The notes: a model not told the origin generated them from the letters alone. 50,178 nt of DNA from Maricaulis salignorans (GCF_900103475.1 NZ_FNHG01000022.1:1-50178), one strand, 5' to 3'; counted from the first letter of the stretch, positions 24,790 to 34,992 are shown. Translations and numbers: made by a program.

Positions 24790-26539
24790 GGTCTTCAAGC
24801 GCGCCAAACGGTTGCTGCCCGGCCTGCAATGGCTGGAGGGCTATAGCCGCCGCACCTTTGGCGAAGATGCGCTGGCCAGCCTGATCACGGCGATCCTGCT
24901 GATCCCGCAAAGCCTGGCCTATGCCCTGCTGGCCGGCCTGCCGGCCCAGGCGGGGCTTTATGCCTCGATCGCACCGCTGGTCGCCTATGCCCTGTTCGGC
25001 TCGAGCCGGGTGCTCGCCGTCGGCCCTGTCGCCGTTGTCTCGCTGATGACCGCCGCCGCGATCGGCAATCTCGGCCTGACCGATCCGGCCCAGCAAATGG
25101 CCGCCGCCGGGGCGCTGGCCGCCTTGTCGAGCTTTTTCCTGCTCCTGTTCGGCCTGTTCAAGCTGGGCAGCGTCTCCAACTTCCTCAGCCGGCCGGTCGT
25201 GGGCGCCTTTGTCACCGCCTCGACGATCTTGATCATTGCCAGTCAGGCCAAGCATATTCTCGGCATTTCCTCGCATGGCTCGACCCTGCCGGAACTGGTC
25301 TATTCGATGAGCGGCCAATTGGCCTCGATCAATCTGGTCGCGCTGGTGCTGGGCGTCGGCAGTATCGCCTTTCTCATCGCCGCCCGTACCGTCCTGCCAC
25401 GCCTGCTGACGGCGATGAAAATCGGCGAGGCCCTGGCGGGCGGGATTGCCCGCGCCGCGCCGGCCGGCCTGGTGGTGCTGGCGACCTCGATTGCCTGGGC
25501 CTTCCAACTCGACACGCGGGCAGAGCTCGCTGTTGTGGGCGTCTTGCCGAGCGGACTCCCGCCGCTGCAGCTGCCCCTGGTGGATCTCACAATCTGGCGC
25601 GCCCTGATCGGACCGGCAGCGCTGATCTCACTGATCGGGTTTGTCGAAAGTGTCTCTGTGGGCCAGTCGCTCGCCGCGCGCCGCCGCGAAAGCGTCAATC
25701 CGGACCGCGAACTCTTCGGCCTCGGCGCCGCCAACGCCGCCGCCGCCCTGACCGGCGGCTATCCGGTCACCGGCGGTTTTGCCCGCTCGGTGGTCAATGA
25801 AGCGGCCGGGGCGCAGACACCGCTGGCCGGCGTCTTCACCGCCGTCATCATCCTGGCTGTGGCCGTCTTTTTGACCCCCCTCTTCCATTTCCTGCCCAAG
25901 GCGACGCTGGCCGCAACCATCCTCGTCGCTGTTGCCAGGCTGGCCGATTTTACGGGCCTCTGGAAAGCGTGGAAATACGCGCCCGCCGACGGTGCGGCGG
26001 CATTCCTGACCCTGTTCGGCGTGATCTTCCTCGGCGTCGAGATCGGGCTGACGCTTGGTGTGGTCGTCTCGGTTGGTGCCGCGCTCCGGCGCACCATGCG
26101 GCCGCACTGGACGCGCGTCGGGCAAGTGCCGGGCACGCATCATTTCCGCAATCCGGCCCGGCATGAAGTGATCATCTCGCCGCATGTCTATGCGCTGCGC
26201 GTCGACGGGGCATTGTATTTCGCCAATGCGCGTTTTCTCGAGGAACTGGTCGCCGACATTATCGCCAAGAATGACGGCGTCACCGATTTCGTTCTGATGT
26301 TTCCGGCCGTGAATTTCGTCGATGCCAGTGCGCTGGAAAGCCTGCGCGCGATCAATCAGCGCCTCGAGCATGCGCATGTGAAACTCCACCTGTCGGAAGT
26401 CATCGGCCCGGTGAGCGACCGGCTCGGCGCGGCCGGATTCCTGGAAGAACTGACCGGCGAGGTCTTCCTGTCGCAATATGCCGCCATGCGCACCCTCGAC
26501 CCGGCCACAACGCTGCGGGCCGAGGGTCTGCAAGTCTGA
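24779..26539 (+). CDS. SulP/SLC26-family anion transporter with STAS domain
   Basis: 586 residues. About 12 hydrophobic segments begin with ASLITAILLIPQSLAYALLAGLPAQAGLYAS, the SulP signature, and include GGYPVTGGFARSVVNEAAGAQTPLAGV. A C-terminal STAS domain (about 465-575) contains NFVDASALESL. Its start overlaps the persulfide dioxygenase gene by 11 nt with no separate ribosome site, so it is coupled. The context suggests movement of sulfite, sulfate or another anion linked to sulfide oxidation; direction and substrate are inference. Confidence 0.9.
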   Translation: MQSEVFKRAKRLLPGLQWLEGYSRRTFGEDALASLITAILLIPQSLAYALLAGLPAQAGLYASIAPLVAYALFGSSRVLAVGPVAVVSLMTAAAIGNLGLTDPAQQMAAAGALAALSSFFLLLFGLFKLGSVSNFLSRPVVGAFVTASTILIIASQAKHILGISSHGSTLPELVYSMSGQLASINLVALVLGVGSIAFLIAARTVLPRLLTAMKIGEALAGGIARAAPAGLVVLATSIAWAFQLDTRAELAVVGVLPSGLPPLQLPLVDLTIWRALIGPAALISLIGFVESVSVGQSLAARRRESVNPDRELFGLGAANAAAALTGGYPVTGGFARSVVNEAAGAQTPLAGVFTAVIILAVAVFLTPLFHFLPKATLAATILVAVARLADFTGLWKAWKYAPADGAAAFLTLFGVIFLGVEIGLTLGVVVSVGAALRRTMRPHWTRVGQVPGTHHFRNPARHEVIISPHVYALRVDGALYFANARFLEELVADIIAKNDGVTDFVLMFPAVNFVDASALESLRAINQRLEHAHVKLHLSEVIGPVSDRLGAAGFLEELTGEVFLSQYAAMRTLDPATTLRAEGLQV

Positions 26540-26678
26540 TCAGAAGCGCCAGGCGAAGCGGCGCTCTACCGGTCATGCTGCCAATGTGCCGGGGCAAGGC
26601 GTGATTTCGCCCCCTATCGCAGGCGATCTGATGGGGTAAACTATCGCATAACCCGCGACCCAGCCCGGAGTCCCGCCC

Positions 26679-28631
26679 ATGCCGTCCCAGGATCAAACCG
26701 TCTATCCCGTCACCGAGACCAGCAAGCGCTCAACCCGCGTCAATGCCGAACGCTATTCCGAGATGTACCGGCTGTCTGTCGAGGAGCCGGATGCCTTCTG
26801 GCGCCAGGAAGCGGCACGGCTGGACTGGATGACGCCCTTCACCCAGGTCGAGGACACCTCCTGGGACAAGGATGACCTGCATATCCGCTGGTTCGCCGAC
26901 GGCACGCTCAATGCCAGCGCCAATTGCATCGACCGGCATCTGCCCGAGCGCGCCAATGATACCGCCATCATCTGGGAGGGCGATGATCCGGCGGCCAGCA
27001 GCAAAATCACCTATGGCGAGCTTCACGACCATGTCTGCCGCCTCGCCAATGGGCTCAAATCACTGGGCGTGAAGAAGGGTGACCGCGTCACCATCTATAT
27101 GCCGATGATCCCGGAAGCGGCCTATGCGATGCTGGCCTGCGCCCGGATCGGGGCGGTGCATTCGGTGGTGTTTGGCGGCTTCTCGCCGGAAGCGCTGGCA
27201 GGACGGATCAATGATTGCGCCAGCGATATCGTCATCACCGCCGATGAAGGCATGCGCGGCGGCCGGGCGACGCCGCTGAAGGCCAATGTCGACCGCGCCA
27301 TGCAGCATGCGCCCGGCGTCAGACAGGTCATTGTCGTCAAGCGCACCGGCGGCAAGATGAAATGGGATCCGGCCCGCGATGTCTGGTATCACGACCTGAT
27401 TGCGCGCCAGCCCGCAACCTGCCCGCCCGAGCCGATGAATGCCGAGGACCCGCTCTTCATTCTCTACACCTCCGGCTCGACCGGCCAGCCCAAGGGCGTG
27501 CTGCACACCACGGGCGGCTATCTTGTCTGGGCCGCGATGACGCATGAATATGTGTTCGATTACAAACCCGGCGAGATCTACTGGTGCACCGCCGATGTCG
27601 GCTGGGTCACCGGCCACACCTATATTCTCTATGGACCGCTGGCCAATGGCGCCACGACGCTGATGTTCGAGGGCATCCCGACCTGGCCCGGGCCGGACCG
27701 CTTCTGGCAGGTGGTCGACAAGCACCAGGTCAATATCTTCTACACGGCCCCGACCGCCATCCGCGCCCTGATGCGCGAGGGCGACGGGCCTGTGCAGGGC
27801 ACCTCGCGGGCCTCCTTGCGCCTGCTCGGCTCGGTGGGCGAACCGATCAATCCGGAAGCCTGGACCTGGTATCATCGCGTTGTCGGCGATGGCCGCTGCC
27901 CGATCGTCGATACCTGGTGGCAGACGGAGACCGGCGGCGTGATGATTTCGCCCCTGCCCGGCGCGACCGATCTCAAGCCCGGCTCCGCCACCAAACCGGT
28001 CTTCGGCATCATGCCGGCGCTGGTCAGCAATGAGGGCGAACCCCTGCCCGATACCGGCGCGGCCGAGGGCAATCTGATCATCCAGCGCTCCTGGCCCGGC
28101 CAGGCGCGAACAATCTATGGCGATCACCAGCGCTTTATCGACACCTATTTCGCCACCTATCCCGGCGCCTATTTCACCGGCGACGGGGCCCGGCGCGATG
28201 AAGACGGCTATTGGTGGATCACCGGCCGCGTCGATGACGTCCTCAATGTCTCCGGCCACCGGCTCGGTACGGCCGAGATCGAAAGCGCGCTGGTGGCGCA
28301 TACCGATGTCGCCGAGGCTGCCGTGGTTGGCTATCCGCACGATATCAAGGGTCAGGGCATTTACTGCTATGTAACGCTCAATGCTGGCATCATACCGACT
28401 GAAGAGTCGGCGCAAATGCTGCGCCAATGGGTCCGCCAGGAAATCGGCCCGATCGCCACGCCGGACCTGGTCCAGTTCGCTCCAGGCCTGCCAAAGACCC
28501 GCTCTGGCAAGATCATGCGGCGCATTCTGCGCAAAATCGCGGAGAACGAGTTTGGCAATCTGGGAGACACGTCTACACTCGCAGACCCGAGCGTTGTTGA
28601 AGACCTGATCGAGAACCGGAAAAACCGATGA
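26679..28631 (+). CDS. acsA: Acetyl-CoA synthetase
   Basis: 650 residues, AMP-forming acetate:CoA ligase. The P-loop-like [48 protein letters not shown] adenylation motif, [18 protein letters not shown] hinge and C-terminal [20 protein letters not shown], with the lysine that is acetylated in this family, are all present. GGAG lies about 9 nt upstream. It feeds acetyl-CoA to the glyoxylate shunt genes 600 bp downstream, and its stop overlaps the lipoprotein gene (ATGA). Confidence 0.97.
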   Translation: MPSQDQTVYPVTETSKRSTRVNAERYSEMYRLSVEEPDAFWRQEAARLDWMTPFTQVEDTSWDKDDLHIRWFADGTLNASANCIDRHLPERANDTAIIWEGDDPAASSKITYGELHDHVCRLANGLKSLGVKKGDRVTIYMPMIPEAAYAMLACARIGAVHSVVFGGFSPEALAGRINDCASDIVITADEGMRGGRATPLKANVDRAMQHAPGVRQVIVVKRTGGKMKWDPARDVWYHDLIARQPATCPPEPMNAEDPLFILYTSGSTGQPKGVLHTTGGYLVWAAMTHEYVFDYKPGEIYWCTADVGWVTGHTYILYGPLANGATTLMFEGIPTWPGPDRFWQVVDKHQVNIFYTAPTAIRALMREGDGPVQGTSRASLRLLGSVGEPINPEAWTWYHRVVGDGRCPIVDTWWQTETGGVMISPLPGATDLKPGSATKPVFGIMPALVSNEGEPLPDTGAAEGNLIIQRSWPGQARTIYGDHQRFIDTYFATYPGAYFTGDGARRDEDGYWWITGRVDDVLNVSGHRLGTAEIESALVAHTDVAEAAVVGYPHDIKGQGIYCYVTLNAGIIPTEESAQMLRQWVRQEIGPIATPDLVQFAPGLPKTRSGKIMRRILRKIAENEFGNLGDTSTLADPSVVEDLIENRKNR

Positions 28632-29149
28632 AGCGTGTAGTTGTCCTTGCCGTCGCCGCCAGCAGCCTGCTGGCCGCCTGCGCCACCGAAACCGTGCCCG
28701 CCTGCCGCGCGCCACAAGCCCATGAGATGGCGGCCTTCGCTGCCATCATCAGCCATAACGAAACCGCCGTCAGCGAGACGCTGGCACCGAGCGCGCTGCG
28801 CAATGCCTTCATCCGCCGTGATCCGCTGGTCCGGGCCTGGGTCTGGGGCGCACCGGGTGAGACCGGAGGCACACTGGTCGGCATGCTGTCGCAACCGCCG
28901 CTGTGCATCATCGATGATCCGCGCATCGCCGCGACGGAGACCGTGCGCCAGGTCCTGGTCTACCCACAGGCCAATTTCAGCCGCGTCGCACCACCCGCCA
29001 CGACGCCGCTGGCCGACGCCCCGCCGCCCTATGGTACAGCCATGCGCGACTTCCTCAGCTGCCGTTTCGAGCAAACCGCGGACGGCTGGAAACTGGCCGA
29101 TATGTGCGGCTATCGCATGCCGGGATCGGGTGGCCTGACCGGCCTGTAA
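28628..29149 (+). CDS. Lipoprotein of unknown function
   Basis: 173 residues. Signal peptide with lipobox LLAAC (Cys18), so probably an outer-membrane or periplasmic lipoprotein. The remainder has no domain I recognise; it contains five further cysteines (C27, then PLCIID, SCRFEQ, DMCGY) that could form disulfides. It is translationally coupled to acsA by ATGA and ends at a strong terminator, so it belongs to the acs transcript. A functional link to acetate metabolism is not obvious from the sequence. Confidence 0.8.
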   Translation: MKRVVVLAVAASSLLAACATETVPACRAPQAHEMAAFAAIISHNETAVSETLAPSALRNAFIRRDPLVRAWVWGAPGETGGTLVGMLSQPPLCIIDDPRIAATETVRQVLVYPQANFSRVAPPATTPLADAPPPYGTAMRDFLSCRFEQTADGWKLADMCGYRMPGSGGLTGL

Positions 29150-29170
29150 ATACGCCATTGCCCACCCAGC

Positions 29171-29207
29171 AAAAGACCGGCTCCGCAGGGCGCAGCCGGT
29201 CTTTTTT
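29171..29207. terminator. Bidirectional rho-independent terminator
   Basis: AAAAGACCGGCT (29171-29182) pairs perfectly with AGCCGGTCTTTT (29194-29205), and a T-run follows on the plus strand with an A-run before it. It can end the acsA-lipoprotein transcript and, on the other strand, the convergent aceB transcript. Confidence 0.92.
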
Positions 29208-29231
29208 ATGGTCGTGTCAGAAAGAGCGAGT

Positions 29232-30872
29232 CTAGTCCTCGAACTCCTTCAGGCGCATCGATTTCTTGAGACCTTCTGTGAGCACGTCATAGGCTGGCAG
29301 GGTGAGGAATTCGACGAATTCCTCAGACAGAACCAGATCATTCAGGATCGCGGCGGCCTGGCCGATACGCTCCTGCAGCTCGGTCTGACCTTCAACTTCC
29401 GCCTGGATCGACTTGCAGATCGCCTCAATCCTGGCCCCCAGCATGTCAGCTGTCAGGGCTGTGCCCTCGACGGTCGACTTGTCGAAGCGGCGCCACTGCC
29501 AGAGCTGGGCCCGGGCAATCTCGGCGGTTGCCGCATCTTCCATCAGATTGCGAATCGGCACCGCGCCGCGTCCGCCCAGCCAGGCCGCGACATAGCGGAT
29601 GGCAACATCGATATTGTCGGCAACCCCGGCATCGGTGATGTCACCAGCCGGCGCCGTCAGCAGGTCGCGGGTCGTGACCGGCATGGCCAATTCATCAACG
29701 AAATCGATCTGGTTGGCCTCCGGCATGTGCTTGTCGAACACTTCCATGGCCACAGGGACCAGATCCGGGTGCGCCACCCAGGTGCCGTCATGGCCGTTCT
29801 TCACTTCGCGCAGCTTGTCCTGGCGGACCTTTTCGAGCGCGGCATCATTGGCGGCTTCATCGCCCTTGACCGGAATGAAGGCCGACATGCCGCCCATCGC
29901 ATGCGCACCGCGGCGATGGCACACGGCGACCACGCGCCGGGAATAGGCCGCCATGAAGGGCGTCGCCATGGTCACGGCCGAACGGTCCGGCAGGACATGT
30001 TCGGGGCGTGCCTGCAGGCGTTTGATATAGCTGAAGATATAATCCCAGCGACCGCAATTGAGGGCGACGATATTGCCGCGCAGCTCGTACAGGATCTCGT
30101 CGAGTTCGAAACTGGCCGGCAGCGTCTCGATCAGCACGGTGGCGCGGATCGTGCCCCGCTCAAGACCGAGCTCGTCCTCGGCGTGCTGGAAGACCAGGCT
30201 CCACAGCCGCGCCTCGAAACGGGACTCGATCTTGGGCAGGTAGAAATACGGCCCCGTCCCACGCTCTTTCAGGGCGGCGTGGTTATTGAACAGATAGAGG
30301 CCGAAATCGAACAGCGCTCCGGAGATGGCCTGACCGTTGATCCGGAGATTGCGCTCTTCGAGATGGAGGCCGCGCGGGCGGACAATCAGCACCGCGGCGT
30401 CTTGATTGATGGAATAGCGTTTGCCGTTTTTCTCGTCGACATAATCGATCTCGCGGCGCACGGCGTCGCGCAGATTGATCTGGCCCTCGATCAGGTTGGA
30501 CCAGACCGGCGAGGTCGCGTCCTCGAAATCGGCCATGAAGCATTTGGCGCCGGAATTGAGCGCATTGACGACCATTTTGCGATCAACCGGCCCGGTGATC
30601 TCGACCCGGCGATCTTGCAGATCGGCCGGTGCCGGACGGACTTTCCACTCACTGGCGCGAATATCGGCGGTCTCGTGCGGGAACATCAGCAAGGCGCCGA
30701 CATTCAGCTCGGCCTGGCGCTCGGTACGGTGGCGCAGCAGGGATTGGCGACGCTTCTCGAAGCGCCGGTGCAGGCCGGCCAGGAAATCGAGCGCTTCATG
30801 GCTGAGGATATCGCGATAACCCGGCTCAAGATGGCCCAGGATCTCAACGCCGCTCGGTGTAATCTGTGTCAT
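29232..30872 (-). CDS. aceB: Malate synthase A
   Basis: 546 residues. Condenses glyoxylate with acetyl-CoA to malate. Visible family blocks: DFEDATSPVWSNLIEGQINL, RPRGLHLEERNL, YFYLPKIESRFEARLW, IRATVLIETLPASFELDEILYELR, and the signature GRWDYIFSYIKRL. Start at ATG 30872 with CAGGAGAC upstream rather than the further ATG at 30908. It follows aceA in the same direction with a structured 80-bp gap. Confidence 0.96.
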   Translation of the reverse strand: MTQITPSGVEILGHLEPGYRDILSHEALDFLAGLHRRFEKRRQSLLRHRTERQAELNVGALLMFPHETADIRASEWKVRPAPADLQDRRVEITGPVDRKMVVNALNSGAKCFMADFEDATSPVWSNLIEGQINLRDAVRREIDYVDEKNGKRYSINQDAAVLIVRPRGLHLEERNLRINGQAISGALFDFGLYLFNNHAALKERGTGPYFYLPKIESRFEARLWSLVFQHAEDELGLERGTIRATVLIETLPASFELDEILYELRGNIVALNCGRWDYIFSYIKRLQARPEHVLPDRSAVTMATPFMAAYSRRVVAVCHRRGAHAMGGMSAFIPVKGDEAANDAALEKVRQDKLREVKNGHDGTWVAHPDLVPVAMEVFDKHMPEANQIDFVDELAMPVTTRDLLTAPAGDITDAGVADNIDVAIRYVAAWLGGRGAVPIRNLMEDAATAEIARAQLWQWRRFDKSTVEGTALTADMLGARIEAICKSIQAEVEGQTELQERIGQAAAILNDLVLSEEFVEFLTLPAYDVLTEGLKKSMRLKEFED

Positions 30873-30890
30873 GGCTGTCTCCTGTCGGCA

Positions 30891-30930
30891 GAAAAAGGTG
30901 CGGGGCACGCGTTTGGGGCGCGCACCCCGC
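30891..30930 (-). terminator. Terminator/attenuator-like hairpin between aceA and aceB
   Basis: On the minus strand, GCGGGG-TG-CGCG (30930-30919) pairs with CGCG-TG-CCCCGC (30911-30900) with a two-base internal mismatch. This is followed by ACCTTTTTC. It resembles a partial terminator that would lower aceB relative to aceA, just upstream of the aceB ribosome site. Confidence 0.5.
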
Positions 30931-30952
30931 GTCGGGTCTGAGGGCCCGAGAC

Positions 30953-32239
30953 TTATTCGGCGGCTTCGAACTGTGACGACTCGGTCGACTCGCCCATGGC
31001 GGTTGTCGAGGAGGTGCCGCCGGTGAGGGCCAGGGAGACCTGGTCGAAATAGCCGGTGCCGACTTCGCGCTGGTGACGCGTGGCGGTGTAACCATCAGCT
31101 TCGGAACCGAATTCTGCCTGTTGCAGCTCGGAATAGGCCGCCATGCCACGATCCTTGTAGCCGCGGGCCAGCTCGAACATGGAGTGGTTCAGGCTGTGGA
31201 AGCCGGCCAGGGTCACGAACTGGAACTTATAGCCCATGGCGCCGAGTTCGCGCTGGTATTTGGCGATGGTTTCCTTGTCCAGATTGGCTTCCCAGTTGAA
31301 GCTTGGCGAACAATTATAGGCCATCATCTTGCCGGGATATTTCTTCTGCACGGCTTCGGCGAAGCGGCGCGCCTCGTCGAGATTCGGCTTCGAGGTTTCC
31401 CACCACAGCAGGTCGGCATATTTGCCGTATTCGATCGAACGCGCGATGCAATGATCGACGCCGACGCCGTCCTTGATGCGGTAGAAGCCTTCCGGCGTGC
31501 GGCCGGCCTCGAAATCGATGAAGGGGTGGTCGCGCTCATCAATATCGGAGGTGAGCAGTTTGGCGCTTTCCGCATCAGTGCGGGCGACGGTGATGGTCGA
31601 CACGCCCATCACATCGGCCGCAAGACGCGCAGCAATCAGATTGCGCTCATGCGCCTGGGTCGGGATCAGGACCTTGCCGCCCAGATGGCCGCACTTCTTC
31701 TCCGAAGCCAGCTGGTCTTCGAAGTGAACGCCGGCAGCGCCCGCCTCGATATAGGCTTTCATGATCTCGAAACAGTTGAGCGGGCCGCCAAAGCCGGCTT
31801 CGGCATCCGCCACGATCGGCGCGAACCAGTCGCGCGACACCTTGCCCTCGGAGAATTCGACCTGGTCGGCGCGCTGCAGGGTACGATTGATCTTGCGCGC
31901 CAGCTCGGGACCGGAATTGGCCGGGTAGAGCGACTGATCCGGATACATGGCACCAGCGACATTGGCGTCGGCGGCAACCTGCCAGCCGGACAGATAGATC
32001 GCCTTCAGGCCGGCACGGACCTGTTGCATCGCCTGATTGCCCGACATGGCGCCAAGCGCGTTGATATAGGGCTCGGTCTTGAGCAGGCTCCAGAGCTTTT
32101 CGGCGCCGCGTTCAGCGAGCGTATTGCGGACCTGCACGGAACCGCGCAGCTTGAGGACGTCCTCGACGCCATAGCCGCGCTCGATACCGTCAAAACGGTC
32201 AGCAGCGGCACCGGGAACCAGATCTTTGAAGCTTGTCAT
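30953..32239 (-). CDS. aceA: Isocitrate lyase
   Basis: About 428 residues. Splits isocitrate into succinate and glyoxylate. The active-site signature [14 protein letters not shown] with the catalytic Cys is clear; [35 protein letters not shown] and [10 protein letters not shown] are also present. ATG 32239 is preferred (GGTGA 6 nt upstream) over ATG 32251. The length matches the short prokaryotic form. It is first of aceA-aceB, divergent from the ScfR-like regulator. Confidence 0.97.
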   Translation of the reverse strand: MTSFKDLVPGAAADRFDGIERGYGVEDVLKLRGSVQVRNTLAERGAEKLWSLLKTEPYINALGAMSGNQAMQQVRAGLKAIYLSGWQVAADANVAGAMYPDQSLYPANSGPELARKINRTLQRADQVEFSEGKVSRDWFAPIVADAEAGFGGPLNCFEIMKAYIEAGAAGVHFEDQLASEKKCGHLGGKVLIPTQAHERNLIAARLAADVMGVSTITVARTDAESAKLLTSDIDERDHPFIDFEAGRTPEGFYRIKDGVGVDHCIARSIEYGKYADLLWWETSKPNLDEARRFAEAVQKKYPGKMMAYNCSPSFNWEANLDKETIAKYQRELGAMGYKFQFVTLAGFHSLNHSMFELARGYKDRGMAAYSELQQAEFGSEADGYTATRHQREVGTGYFDQVSLALTGGTSSTTAMGESTESSQFEAAE

Positions 32240-32338
32240 TTTTGTCACCATAACTGTGGGAGTTGAATTACCCTTACGGTGTCAAACGGAATAGAGCCTG
32301 TCCATAAAGCCTTCCATAGAAAGCGGACACGGTGTATA

Positions 32339-32375
32339 CAAATTACATTGTCATAGTGTCATCTTGTAAATTTTG
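32339..32375. promoter_or_regulatory. Candidate operator between aceA and the ScfR-like gene
   Basis: CAAATTACA (32339-32347) and TGTAAATTTTG (32365-32375) form an interrupted, near-perfect inverted repeat. Between them is the direct repeat GTCAT-AGT-GTCAT (32350-32362). It ends 10 nt before the regulator's ATG and about 100 bp from the aceA start. RamB/ScfR-type regulators bind such A/T-rich sites next to their own genes; binding here is inferred. Confidence 0.4.
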
Positions 32376-32384
32376 GTACATCTC

Positions 32385-33815
32385 ATGAGCGATTTACAGC
32401 CCCTCGAGAAGATTTTTGCCGGCGCGCGCCTGCGCCGCCTGCGGCGCGAACGCGGCATGACCCAGGCCGAGGCTGCGACGGCGCTTGGCCTCTCCGCCAG
32501 CTATCTCAATCTGCTTGAACGCAATCAACGCCCGGTGACGGCGCGCGTCCTGCTCTCCCTGGCCGATGCCTTCGATGTCGATGTGCGCGCCTTTGCCCAG
32601 GAGTCCGACAAGCAATTACTGGCCGATCTGCGCGAGGCGGCCTCCGACCCGCTGCTCGCCAGCATGGAGCTTGACCGGATCGAACTCAATGAGCTCAGCG
32701 AGGCGCATCCGCGCGTCGCTGAAGCCTTTGCCCGGCTCTACCAATCCTATCGCGAGACCAGTGCCGCCACCGCCGACCTGGCCAGCCGCATGTCCGGCCC
32801 CGGCGCCGCCCATGGCGGCCCCGGCGCGGTGCTGGAAAGCGTGCGCGATGCCCTTGATGCGCGGCATAATCATTTTCCCGAACTGGAAGAGGCGGCTGAA
32901 GCCCTGATCGACCAGGCCGGCATCCGGCCACGCTTGTGCGAGAGCGCCCTCTCCCGGCATTTGCAGGAGCGGCACGGATTTGCGGTGCGCATTCTCGACG
33001 AAACCATCATGGCGGGCGCCCGGCGCCGGCTCGACTTCCATGGCCGCCGCCTCCTTCTCTCCGAAGCCCTGGCCCCCGGCTCGCGCTCATTCAACATGGC
33101 CGTGGTGCTCGCCTCGCTTGAACTGGGCGACACGCTCGATGCGCTGTGCGACAGCGCCAGCCTGCCCTCCGATGAAGCGCGCAAGCTCTACCGCATCGGC
33201 CTCGCCAATTATTTCGCCGGCGCGGTCCACATGCCCTATGCCGAAATGCTCAAGACCGCCGAGGCGACGCGCTATGATGTCGACCGGCTGCAGCGCCGTT
33301 TCGAGGTCAGTTTCGAACAGGTCTGCCACCGCCTCACCACGCTGCAGCGTCCGGGCGCACGCGGCCTGCCCTTTTTCATGATCCGGGTCGACCAGGCCGG
33401 CAATGTCTCGAAACGCTTTGGCGGCGGCATCATGCCGTTTGCGCGCTCGGGCGGCGGCTGCCCGAAATGGAATCTGTATGATGCGCTGGGCCAGCCCGAA
33501 CGTCTGCTGGTGCAGGCCTTCGAACTACCCGATGGCAAGCGCAATCTCTCGATCGCCCGCGGTCAGGTCAGCGCGGCCCCGATCGGCCAGCGCCCGGTCA
33601 TCCATGCGATCGCGCTGGGTTGTGACTGGGCCCATGCCGAGAAGATCGTCCATGCCGACGGGCTGGAGGGCAGCCGTGTGCAGCCGGTCGGCATTGCCTG
33701 CCGCCTGTGCGAGCGCGAGGATTGCGCCCAGCGCGCCTTCCCGCCGCTCAATCGCAAGCTTCACATGGATCTGCATCAGCTGCGCGCCTCGCCCTACTCC
33801 TTTGGCGAGGACTGA
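32385..33815 (+). CDS. Short-chain acyl-CoA-responsive XRE-family regulator (ScfR/RamB-like)
   Basis: 476 residues. N-terminal XRE helix-turn-helix (about 12-66, LRRERGMTQAEAATALGLSASYLNLLERNQRPVT), a central IrrE/ImmA-like region whose zinc motif is degenerate (NYFAGAVHMPYAEML in place of HExxH), and a C-terminal domain with CRLCEREDCAQRAFPPLNR, typical of the ScfR/MccR/RamB group that controls the glyoxylate shunt, acs and propionate genes in response to acyl-CoAs. Its divergent position to aceA and proximity to acsA support this. ATG 32385 chosen; an in-frame TTG at 32373 is weaker. Confidence 0.88.
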   Translation: MSDLQPLEKIFAGARLRRLRRERGMTQAEAATALGLSASYLNLLERNQRPVTARVLLSLADAFDVDVRAFAQESDKQLLADLREAASDPLLASMELDRIELNELSEAHPRVAEAFARLYQSYRETSAATADLASRMSGPGAAHGGPGAVLESVRDALDARHNHFPELEEAAEALIDQAGIRPRLCESALSRHLQERHGFAVRILDETIMAGARRRLDFHGRRLLLSEALAPGSRSFNMAVVLASLELGDTLDALCDSASLPSDEARKLYRIGLANYFAGAVHMPYAEMLKTAEATRYDVDRLQRRFEVSFEQVCHRLTTLQRPGARGLPFFMIRVDQAGNVSKRFGGGIMPFARSGGGCPKWNLYDALGQPERLLVQAFELPDGKRNLSIARGQVSAAPIGQRPVIHAIALGCDWAHAEKIVHADGLEGSRVQPVGIACRLCEREDCAQRAFPPLNRKLHMDLHQLRASPYSFGED

Positions 33816-33936
33816 ACGGCTGCGGCCCTGATAGCGTATTGGGCTGTTTTGCCGTGACTTTTCCTTTTGATACCTAGAGGGTTGCCACTTACTGGCCGCC
33901 GGGTGATGCGGGGGCTTTGCCAGGCAAGGACAGACC

Positions 33937-34950
33937 ATGACACTCACACAACCCCGCCATCGTGCCGCATTGCTGGCGGCGACCACCCTCGCCCTTGCCG
34001 GTCTGGTGCCGATCGCCACTCATGCCTATGGCACGGTGCGCGCCATGGGCCAGAATGCCGAACACGCGCGGATCACCCGCCACGCCCTCGCCTGCGATGG
34101 CTTGCGCGCGGCCGATGACTGCTTCCAGTCCGATACGCTCGACAGCCTGGCCGGCGAGGAAGGCTCATTCGGCGCCGTTGGGGCACCGGACCGGGGCCGC
34201 GGCATGCTGACCTCGCACGCCCACTGCAGCGCCGGTGATTATCTCGATGTGCCGGGCTATCCGCGCAGCGCCGCCGAGGCCGAGGCGTCACTGACCGAGT
34301 GCCGGACGCAAATGATGTCCAATCTCGACCATGCCGTGCTCGATGCCGCCGATCTGCTCGATGAGGATGGTGATATCCGCGGCAGCCAGATCCCGAGCTA
34401 TATCGATTGCGTCTATGCCGGCAGCGAACATGGCCGCGCCAAGTGCAATGTGCTCGCCCATCTCGGCCTGATCCTGCATGCCAGCCAGGATTTCTATTCC
34501 CATTCCAACTGGGTCGACCGACCCGATTCGGGCCTGCCGGTCGGCGCCGAAAACCCGCCCGGCCTGGGCCATTCCGGCCGCTCACCCTGGCTTGACCTGC
34601 GCAACGCCAACCCGGCCTTCCCGGCCGGGCTGATTTCGGGTTGTTTCGACAATGAATCCTTCCTCGGCGAGGAGCGTGGCTGCTTCTATGGCGATGAGGG
34701 CGAGCACCGGGTGCGCCACCTCAACCTGGCCAAGGATACCGGTGTGATCGACCCGCAGATCGGCGCCGGCACAAGTGAACGTGGCGCCCTGGGCGAGAAT
34801 TTCCGCCGCAGCGTCGAGGCTGCGATCGAAGACAGCGCCGACAAGTGGGCAACCCTGCGCGAACGCCTGGTCGCGACCTATGGCGCGGAAAATGGTGGAA
34901 TGATGATTTGCGCCATCACGCGGGATAACCCGACCCGTGATTGCGACTAG
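33937..34950 (+). CDS. Secreted phospholipase C / CinY-like protein
   Basis: About 337 residues with a signal peptide (ALLAATTLALAGLVPIATHA, cleavage near residue 30). The block AHLGLILHASQDFYSHSNWVD (about 174-194) is the His-rich motif of zinc-dependent phospholipase C/HET-C/CinY-like proteins, with HARITRHAL early and HRVRHLNLAKD late giving more potential metal ligands. Ten or so cysteines spread along it suggest disulfides in the periplasm or outside. AAGGA sits 8 nt upstream. Enzymatic activity unproven; it stands alone between two convergent or unrelated units. Confidence 0.7.
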   Translation: MTLTQPRHRAALLAATTLALAGLVPIATHAYGTVRAMGQNAEHARITRHALACDGLRAADDCFQSDTLDSLAGEEGSFGAVGAPDRGRGMLTSHAHCSAGDYLDVPGYPRSAAEAEASLTECRTQMMSNLDHAVLDAADLLDEDGDIRGSQIPSYIDCVYAGSEHGRAKCNVLAHLGLILHASQDFYSHSNWVDRPDSGLPVGAENPPGLGHSGRSPWLDLRNANPAFPAGLISGCFDNESFLGEERGCFYGDEGEHRVRHLNLAKDTGVIDPQIGAGTSERGALGENFRRSVEAAIEDSADKWATLRERLVATYGAENGGMMICAITRDNPTRDCD

Positions 34951-34960
34951 AAGACTGGCA

Positions 34961-34992
34961 CCGCTGGCCTGCCCCTCGGGCGAGGCCAGCGG
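34961..34992. terminator. Hairpin between convergent genes
   Basis: CCGCTGGCCT (34961-34970) pairs perfectly with AGGCCAGCGG (34983-34992), with a 12-nt loop that can extend the stem (GCCC/GGGC). It lies in the 54-bp gap between convergent stops. No T-run is present, so it may end both transcripts only weakly. Confidence 0.6.

Noticed and set aside
27060-28715. Long minus-strand frame opposite acsA
   Set aside because: Full motif-complete acsA on the other strand; the antisense product is Gly/Asp/Ala/Arg-rich with no family resemblance.
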